The position numbers were made by a program, and so were the translations under genes. 28,994 bases of DNA, from positions 1 through 28,994 of the forward strand of contig JALHFX010000022.1 in the NCBI GenBank assembly GCA_022837595.1, written 5' to 3'. The DNA comes from Propionibacterium sp. (GTDB lineage: Bacteria > Actinomycetota > Actinomycetes > Propionibacteriales > Propionibacteriaceae). Shown here piece after piece: positions 23,734 to 28,994 of this stretch (its first letter is position 1; the number at the start of each line of letters is the position of its first letter). The notes beneath the pieces were generated by a model. It worked only from the letters and a program-made list of their open reading frames with translations, had not been told where the DNA came from and made no database searches.

Positions 23734-25077
23734 TTGACCAAGAACCTCATTGAGGTCGCGCCAACGCACGACACTGCGAAGGGCGCGGGCCGCGTGATGG
23801 CCATGTCCACCGTCTCGTTCACGCTGATGTTCGCGGTGTGGATGATGTTCGGTATCCTCGGCATCCCCATTCAGAAAGAACTCGGGATCAGCGACCAACA
23901 GCTCTCCTGGATCTCCGCCGTTGCGGTTCTCAACGGCTCCATGTGGCGGCTGCCGGCAGGTATCTTGGCCGACCGCATCGGCGGTCGCAAAGTCACGCTT
24001 TTCATGCTCTTCGTGACGGCGATCCCGGCCTACCTGGTCAGCTTCACCCACAGCTATCACTGGCTGCTCCTCCTCGCATTCCTGGTGGGTTTCGCGGGCA
24101 ACCTTTTCTCCGTGGGCACTGCGTGGAACTCGTCCTGGTTCGGCCAGGACCGCCAGGGCCTAGCCTTGGGGGTCTTCGGGGCTGGCAACGTTGGCGCCTC
24201 GGTGACGAAGTTCATCGGTCCGCCACTGATCGCTGCCACCGCGGGCAGCACCTACTTCCTTGGCATCCATGGTGGTTGGCGGCTGATCCCCGTCATCTAC
24301 GCCTTCCTATTGATCTTGGCGGGTATAGCGACCTGGCTGATCGTGCCCCGTGTCGACCGTGCGCCCGGGGCATCGCGGCCGATCTCCGAGATGCTGGCTC
24401 CGCTGCGAAATGTGCGGGTCTGGCGCTTCAGCTTGTACTACGTGGCGGTCTTCGGCGCCTACGTCGCACTATCGTCGTGGCTGCCGAAGTATTACGTCGA
24501 CAACTTCGCGGTGAGCCTTACCGCCGCCGGCCTGCTGACCGCGACCTTCATCTTCCCGGCCTCGCTGCTGCGCCCGGTCGGCGGCTGGCTGAGTGATCGC
24601 TTCGGCGCCCGCCGCGTCATGTATCTCAGCTTCGGCATGATGCTGTTGACCAGTGGCATCTTGATGATGCCCAATGGCTTCATTACGATCGTGCATCCGG
24701 ACGGTAGCCAAACCACCCATCTCTATTACCAGATGCACCTGGTCTGGTTCGTGATCCTGGTCTTCTTGCTCGGTTGCTCGATGGGTTTCGGGAAAGCCGC
24801 TGTCTTCAAGCACATCCCCGAGTACTTTCCGGACAACGTCGGCTCGGTCGGCGGTTTGGTCGGAATGCTCGGTGGTCTGGGCGGGTTCATCCTGCCCCCG
24901 CTGTTCGCCTACACGAAGGCCTGGTCGGGATTCCCGAGCAGCACGTTCTTCTGTATTTTCATCCTGGTGGCCATCTGTGCCATCTGGATGCATGTCACGA
25001 TCGTCCGGATGCTGGATGAGAAATCACCCGAACTGGCTGGCAGTATCGAACGCCCCCTTGAGGAGAACAAGAGATGA
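23734..25077 (+). CDS. narK: NarK-type nitrate/nitrite MFS transporter, first copy
   Basis: Major facilitator of the nitrate/nitrite porter family with about 12 membrane segments in 447 aa. The nitrate signature appears in the segment GLALGVFGAGNVGASVTKFIGP. The conserved membrane arginine of TM2 is probably the one in GSMWRLPAGILADRIGGRK. By the length of its loops it resembles the NarK1 type, usually a nitrate/proton symporter, but subtype assignment is inference. The only start in reach is TTG at 23734, since an in-frame TAG lies 15 bases upstream, or otherwise an internal ATG about 21 codons later; no good Shine-Dalgarno sequence is present. The stop overlaps the second narK start in ATGA. 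Confidence 0.92.
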   Translation: MTKNLIEVAPTHDTAKGAGRVMAMSTVSFTLMFAVWMMFGILGIPIQKELGISDQQLSWISAVAVLNGSMWRLPAGILADRIGGRKVTLFMLFVTAIPAYLVSFTHSYHWLLLLAFLVGFAGNLFSVGTAWNSSWFGQDRQGLALGVFGAGNVGASVTKFIGPPLIAATAGSTYFLGIHGGWRLIPVIYAFLLILAGIATWLIVPRVDRAPGASRPISEMLAPLRNVRVWRFSLYYVAVFGAYVALSSWLPKYYVDNFAVSLTAAGLLTATFIFPASLLRPVGGWLSDRFGARRVMYLSFGMMLLTSGILMMPNGFITIVHPDGSQTTHLYYQMHLVWFVILVFLLGCSMGFGKAAVFKHIPEYFPDNVGSVGGLVGMLGGLGGFILPPLFAYTKAWSGFPSSTFFCIFILVAICAIWMHVTIVRMLDEKSPELAGSIERPLEENKR

Positions 25078-26462
25078 GCACGAAACTGGAAACCAAGGGA
25101 GACTGGCTGGTCTCCTGGAACCCGGAAGACGAATCCAAGTGGGATAGCAAGCTCGCCTGGCATACCTTGACTGTCACGACGTTCACTTTGACGCTGTGTT
25201 TCGTCGCCTGGTTCTTGCCCAGTGCGATCATCCCGAAGCTGTCCGCCTTGGGCTACACCTTCACCAAGTCGCAGCTCTACTGGATGGCCGCGATGCCGGG
25301 CCTGTCCGGTGGTCTGCTGCGCCTGGTCTGGATGGTGCTACCACCGAAGATTGGCACCCGCAAGCTCGTCACGTTGACGACGCTGCTGCTCATCCTGCCG
25401 GTGCTCGGGTGGGGGTTCGAGGTCACCAACCCGCATGTGCCTTACTGGCGCTTGATGGGGTTGGCGTTCTTGTCGGGTATCGGCGGTGGCGCCTTCTCCG
25501 GGTTCATGCCTTCGACCTCGTACTTCTTCCCGAAGCGTATGCAGGGCACTGCACTGGGTTTGCAGGCCGGTATCGGCAACTTCGGTGTCTCACTGGTGCA
25601 GTTGCTGACCCCGTGGCTGATCACCTTCGGCATGTTCGGTTTCCTCGGTTCCCAGACCATGTCGACTGCGGGCCAGCAGCCGGTGATCGTCTGGTACCAG
25701 AACTCGGCGCTGGTCTATATTCCGCTGATCATCGTCGGCGCCATCTGGGCGTACCTGGCGCTCAAATCGGTGCCGGTGAAGGCCAGTATCAAACAGCAGT
25801 TCGACATCTTCCGTAACCAGGACACCTGGTGGATGACGCTGCTCTACATCATGACCTTCGGCACGTTCTCCGGTTTGGCGGCGCAGTTCGGATTGCTGAT
25901 GACCGACCTCTACGGTTCCGGCAACACTCAGATCGTGGAGGGCGCGGGGACGGCGGCGACGATCCTCATCGAGGGGTACTCGCTCCCGGACCCGGTGAAG
26001 TATGTCTTCCTCGGCCCGCTCATCGGAGCCGGTGCGCGAGTGCTCTTCTCGCCGCTGACCGACAAAATGGGTGGTGCGATCTGGACACTGATCTCGGGTG
26101 TCGGTGTGCTCGGCTCGATTCTGTTCACCATCCCCGCGCTCACCCCCGATCTGTCGAGTGCCGCCGCTTTGGAGGGTGGATTCAACCGCTTCCTGTGGGG
26201 CATGCTGGCGATCTTCTTATTCTCAGGCATCGGCAACGCGTCTACCTTCAAGCAGATGCCGATGATCTTCGAACGTCGCCAGGCCGGCGGCGTGATCGGC
26301 TGGACCAGTGCGATTGCCGCATTCGGTCCGTTCCTCTTCGGCGTCGGGCTGACAATCATGAGCCCCACACTGTTCTACGTGATCGGAGCTGTCTGGGCAG
26401 TCGGATGTATCGCGATCACCTGGTGGCGCTACGCTCGCAAGGGTGCACCGAAGCCGAGCTGA
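25074..26462 (+). CDS. narK: NarK-type nitrate/nitrite MFS transporter, second copy
   Basis: A 462-aa MFS protein of the same family as its upstream neighbour but clearly divergent. Its N-terminus DWLVSWNPEDESKWDSKLAW resembles the cytoplasmic start of NarK2 / E. coli NarK proteins, and the signature is GLQAGIGNFGVSLVQLLTPW. The conserved TM2 arginine is in LSGGLLRLVW. NarK2-type proteins are mainly nitrate/nitrite antiporters, so the pair may combine proton-driven nitrate start-up uptake with nitrate/nitrite exchange. This division is known for the NarK1-NarK2 fusion of Paracoccus; applying it here is inference. GAGGAG precedes the ATG at 25074, which overlaps the preceding stop. It is the last gene of the block. 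Confidence 0.93.
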   Translation: MSTKLETKGDWLVSWNPEDESKWDSKLAWHTLTVTTFTLTLCFVAWFLPSAIIPKLSALGYTFTKSQLYWMAAMPGLSGGLLRLVWMVLPPKIGTRKLVTLTTLLLILPVLGWGFEVTNPHVPYWRLMGLAFLSGIGGGAFSGFMPSTSYFFPKRMQGTALGLQAGIGNFGVSLVQLLTPWLITFGMFGFLGSQTMSTAGQQPVIVWYQNSALVYIPLIIVGAIWAYLALKSVPVKASIKQQFDIFRNQDTWWMTLLYIMTFGTFSGLAAQFGLLMTDLYGSGNTQIVEGAGTAATILIEGYSLPDPVKYVFLGPLIGAGARVLFSPLTDKMGGAIWTLISGVGVLGSILFTIPALTPDLSSAAALEGGFNRFLWGMLAIFLFSGIGNASTFKQMPMIFERRQAGGVIGWTSAIAAFGPFLFGVGLTIMSPTLFYVIGAVWAVGCIAITWWRYARKGAPKPS

Positions 26463-26478
26463 TCGGGGCAGTCGATCT

Positions 26479-26493
26479 GGAGCGTCGAGCTCC
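26479..26493. repeat. Small hairpin between convergent narK and mog genes
   Basis: GGAGC-GTCGA-GCTCC forms a 5-bp stem with a five-base loop in the 47-bp gap between the two convergent stop codons. There is no T-run on either side, so termination by it would be weak. It is the only structure seen in this gap. Confidence 0.25.
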
Positions 26494-26509
26494 CTGAACG
26501 AAACAACCG

Positions 26510-27025
26510 TTAGGTGGCGCTGGCCGGACGATTCAGATCGTGGTCGGCGCCATCCAGCTGTTCGACGAGATGAATCAGCAACGGCGAGAGAAGATCCAGC
26601 GCATCACGTGCCCCACCTCGCGAACCGGGCGCGTTGAAGATGAAAGCTCTGCGTCCGTCCCGATCGATCACGCCGGCCAAGCCGCGTGACAGCGCAGCCA
26701 GTGGAGTTTTGGCTGAACCTTTGGCGCGCACCGCTTCTGCGATGCCGGGGATTTCGTAGGCGAGCAATGGACGCGTCGCCTCCACGGTCACATCTCGTGG
26801 GCCGACCCCGGTGCCGCCGGTGGTCAGTATCACCCTCGAGCCCCCCTCTGCGGCCGCGAGGATCGCCGCGCCGATCTGGTCTTGTTCATCAGGCAGGATC
26901 ACCGGCGGCGTCATCGTGAAGCCCAGCGCTCTCAAGCCGGCCCGCAGGACGGCTCCGGAACGGTCCTCGTAGATGTCCGCGGTGGCACGGTCGGAACAGG
27001 TGATTACAGTGGCGAGATAGCCCAT
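26510..27025 (-). CDS. MogA/MoaB-family molybdopterin biosynthesis protein
   Basis: A 171-aa protein of the MoCF-binding family (MogA/MoaB), which adenylylates molybdopterin before molybdenum insertion. The diagnostic loop TTGGTGVGPRDVT is at residues 68-80, followed by the conserved PGIAEAVR segment and NAPGSRGGARDAL near the C-terminus. MogA and MoaB cannot be told apart with confidence from sequence alone. ATG 27025 has no Shine-Dalgarno sequence but has TAGACT ending exactly six bases upstream, indicating a leaderless transcript. It faces the nar block tail to tail; with mobA at the other end, molybdenum-cofactor genes bracket the nitrate reductase. Confidence 0.9.
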   Translation of the reverse strand: MGYLATVITCSDRATADIYEDRSGAVLRAGLRALGFTMTPPVILPDEQDQIGAAILAAAEGGSRVILTTGGTGVGPRDVTVEATRPLLAYEIPGIAEAVRAKGSAKTPLAALSRGLAGVIDRDGRRAFIFNAPGSRGGARDALDLLSPLLIHLVEQLDGADHDLNRPASAT

Positions 27026-27031
27026 GAGCGC

Positions 27032-27037
27032 AGTCTA
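27032..27037 (-). promoter_or_regulatory. Probable -10 element of a leaderless mog promoter
   Basis: On the minus strand TAGACT (pattern TANNNT) is followed by six bases and the mog ATG. The spacing is identical to that seen for dtd and for the 37-aa membrane protein. A -35 region is not clear; TTAGGT lies at the right distance but matches poorly. Confidence 0.45.
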
Positions 27038-27074
27038 GTGACCCGGGACAGAAAACCTAAACAGGCTGGACGAA

Positions 27075-27117
27075 CCGCAAATGCGGAAATTAATTCCAAT
27101 GTGGGACGCATATGCGT
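27075..27117. promoter_or_regulatory. Pair of related palindromes, candidate operator
   Basis: CCGCAAATGCGG (27075-27086) and ACGCATATGCGT (27106-27117) share the core CGCAWATGCG and have centres 31 bp apart, close to three helical turns. Between them is a third near-dyad, GGAA-ATTAA-TTCC (27085-27097). They lie in the AT-richer part of the 374-bp gap 27026-27399 between the mog gene and the AAA+ ATPase gene. The rest of the gap has a small dyad, GTATT/AATAC at 27131-27147, two possible short ORFs, and nothing else recognised. Confidence 0.45.
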
Positions 27118-27399
27118 AATTATGCTGTCAGTATTTCGAGGTAATACAGTGAAGCAGGCGGCTGGTTTGATCCCGGAGGTTGTGGTGCGAGAGTCATCTC
27201 GGCCGCGTAATCGGCTCTCCGGGGATATGGCGTATATAAGGAGTCATCGCGACGTATACAACGTGTCGATCTATCCCAAAACCCATGTTCGGAGCTTGGC
27301 CGTGTGCTGCTAGGTTGAAGAGCATGGCGAGGCCACCAGACCCAACCAAGGAGCAGTCGGCTGATCGGATCTCTGGCTGCTGACTTCGATGGAGCGACA

Positions 27400-28994
27400 A
27401 TGACGAGCAAGACCCTACGCAGTGCCCTGGATGAGCTGGCGACGGTGGCTGAGACCGCGGGTCTTGATCCCGAAGCAGCTCGGGTCGAGGGCGAACAAAT
27501 CGCGGCTGCTGTCTGCGAGCCGTCGGTCGGGGCTTATCTCGACTGGGCAGGCGAACTCGGACGCGCACCCGATCCTAAAGAGTTCTTCGCGGCGGTTTCC
27601 AAAGGCCGACGCTGGCGTGCTGGGCCCACGCCCTTGATGAGCCGGCTGGGCAATGTATCGGTCAGTGATGCTCAGCGCTATCTGACGGCGCTGGTCGACG
27701 TAATCGCGGCCGCGTGCACGCTCGGGCAGCCGACACCTCAGGTTGCCGGACTAGCGGCCTCCGCCTCAGCAGCCCAACAGCGCGCTCTGCCCGGTGCCGG
27801 GCAGGTGCATCGCGAGTCAGCGCCATCGCCAACCGGTGCTGCCGAGACAGGTGGGCTGAACCTGGATCTCTTGGCCAAATTGCAGACCTCCCAAGACCGG
27901 CTCCAGGCTATGGATGATTTCACCGAGGTGGGCAATCAAGCCTTCGAATCGGTACTCGAGCAGATGCGCCTCAACCAGGCCAGGATCGAGCAGATGCGCG
28001 CCTCGCCGGTGATCCAGTCGTCCAACCGACTCGAGACCTCGGATACCGCGATCCCCGGTCTGCCACTGCCCGGAGGCGTTTCGGGTGACGCTCTGCCGCC
28101 CGGTTCGGTTCAACCGGGGGCCGGCGCCGTGGCGGAGTCGTCAGCGCTCGGCGAAGCCGTCTCCACGCCGGGGGAGCCCGGAGCTGAAGCCGAGGAGCCG
28201 AGTACGCCCGAACGAAGTGTCGAGGAGCTGCTTGCCGAATTGGACGAGTTGATCGGACTCAGGCAGGTCAAGAGCGAGATCAAGCGGCAGGCGGCCGTGC
28301 TGCACGTCCAAGCGCTGCGTGCCCAGGCCGGCCTGAAGGTCCCGACCATCACCAGACATCTGGTCTTCGTTGGTAACCCGGGTACCGGTAAAACGACGGT
28401 CGCGCGGCTGGTCGCGGGCATCTACAAGGCGAGTGGGCTGCTGAGCAAGGGACAACTCATCGAGGTCGACCGTTCCGAGTTGGTCGCGGGCTACCTCGGT
28501 CAGACCGCGACCAAGACGGCCGAGGTCGTCGCCTCCGCCCTCGGCGGGGTGCTGTTCATCGACGAGGCCTACTCGCTGGCGGGGGACCAGTACGGAGAGG
28601 AATCAATCAACACGCTGGTGAAGGAGATGGAGGATAACCGCGATGATCTCGTCGTTATCGTGGCGGGCTATCCCGGACCGATGGCCACTTTCATCGCCGG
28701 GAACCCGGGTCTGACGAGCCGTTTCCGCACCGAGATCCAGTTCGCGAACTACACCGATGCGGAGCTGATCGAGATCTTCCAGCAGATGGTCGCGAAATCC
28801 GATTACGATCTGGGGCCCGGGGCGCTTGCCGCATTCGAGTTCGATTTGGCCCGTCAGGTGCGTGACGAGACATTCGGCAACGGACGCTACTGCCGCAATG
28901 TTCTGGAGGCCGGGATCAGCCATCAAGCATGGCGGCTGCGTGAGAGTTCCGCTCCTACCGTTGACGAGTTGCGGCTGCTCACTCGCGAGGACAT
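27400..28994 (+). CDS. AAA+ ATPase, CbxX/SpoVK type (3' end missing)
   Basis: An open frame from ATG 27400 (GGAG five bases upstream) runs off the right edge after 531 codons. Residues 1 to about 120 form a helical domain of unknown type. Residues 120 to 270 are rich in Ser, Pro, Ala and Gly, with a short coiled-coil-like stretch (QAFESVLEQMRLNQARIEQMR). The AAA+ module follows: VEELLAELDELIGLRQVKSEI, Walker A at 325-333 (GNPGTGKTT), Walker B ending at Asp388-Glu389 (VLFIDEAYSLAGD), sensor region VIVAGYPGPM, and arginine-finger segment GLTSRFRTEI. This is the CbxX/CfqX/SpoVK family. Such ATPases are often encoded beside telA homologues in actinobacteria; here telA lies about 12 kb to the left. 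Confidence 0.9.
   Translation, partial: MTSKTLRSALDELATVAETAGLDPEAARVEGEQIAAAVCEPSVGAYLDWAGELGRAPDPKEFFAAVSKGRRWRAGPTPLMSRLGNVSVSDAQRYLTALVDVIAAACTLGQPTPQVAGLAASASAAQQRALPGAGQVHRESAPSPTGAAETGGLNLDLLAKLQTSQDRLQAMDDFTEVGNQAFESVLEQMRLNQARIEQMRASPVIQSSNRLETSDTAIPGLPLPGGVSGDALPPGSVQPGAGAVAESSALGEAVSTPGEPGAEAEEPSTPERSVEELLAELDELIGLRQVKSEIKRQAAVLHVQALRAQAGLKVPTITRHLVFVGNPGTGKTTVARLVAGIYKASGLLSKGQLIEVDRSELVAGYLGQTATKTAEVVASALGGVLFIDEAYSLAGDQYGEESINTLVKEMEDNRDDLVVIVAGYPGPMATFIAGNPGLTSRFRTEIQFANYTDAELIEIFQQMVAKSDYDLGPGALAAFEFDLARQVRDETFGNGRYCRNVLEAGISHQAWRLRESSAPTVDELRLLTRED

Noticed and set aside
23838..24596. 252-aa plus-strand ORF inside the first narK gene
   Set aside because: An out-of-frame shadow with Arg/His/Leu-rich composition; the other frame encodes a clear MFS protein. 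The same applies to 25196-25816 and 25829-26497 in the second copy.
26479..26493. Bidirectional terminator between narK and mog
   Set aside because: The stem is only 5 bp and no T-run follows on either strand, so it is listed only as a weak hairpin.

Overview
The window looks like chromosomal DNA of a moderately high-GC actinobacterium. The best taxonomic pointers are a mycothiol synthase, a MutT1-type Nudix/phosphatase fusion beside polyphosphate kinase, and several genes with an apparent leaderless promoter layout (TANNNT six bases before the start codon). A facultative anaerobe of the Propionibacteriaceae type would fit, but that is a guess. No rRNA, tRNA, CRISPR array, transposase or phage gene was seen.

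Left part (1-8418, all minus strand): phosphate and stress housekeeping. The high-affinity phosphate transporter pstS-pstC-(pstA, cut by the window edge) is followed upstream by an APC-type amino-acid permease. Then come mutT1, ppk and mshD, tightly packed, with dtd upstream. The pst / mutT / ppk / mshD neighbourhood is, from memory, shared with other actinobacteria; the permease looks like a local insertion.

Middle (8419-13442): an intergenic stretch carries a striking 132-bp palindromic element, followed by a 37-aa membrane peptide, a ferric-nitrobindin-like protein lacking the usual haem His, and ygfZ. Next is typA/bipA on the minus strand, with an intrinsic-terminator-like hairpin in its leader. 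It is divergent from an LLM-class flavin oxidoreductase.

Right part (13482-28994): telA and a small XpaC-like partner, then a Cys-rich winged-helix regulator on the minus strand, divergent from a nitrate respiration block on the plus strand: mobA, narG, narH, narJ, narI, and two distinct NarK-type transporters that overlap each other. A MogA/MoaB-type molybdopterin gene closes the block on the minus strand. A 374-bp regulatory-looking gap leads to an AAA+ ATPase of the CbxX/SpoVK type that runs off the window.

How it fits together: mobA supplies bis-MGD cofactor to NarG, the Mog-type protein acts in the same pathway, NarJ matures NarG, NarI links NarGH to the quinone pool, and the two NarKs bring nitrate in and export nitrite. 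The Cys-rich regulator is the only local candidate for oxygen/NO/redox control of this block; no NarXL-type two-component pair is present. TelA, its partner and the AAA+ ATPase belong to families often found together, and here the nitrate block lies between them.
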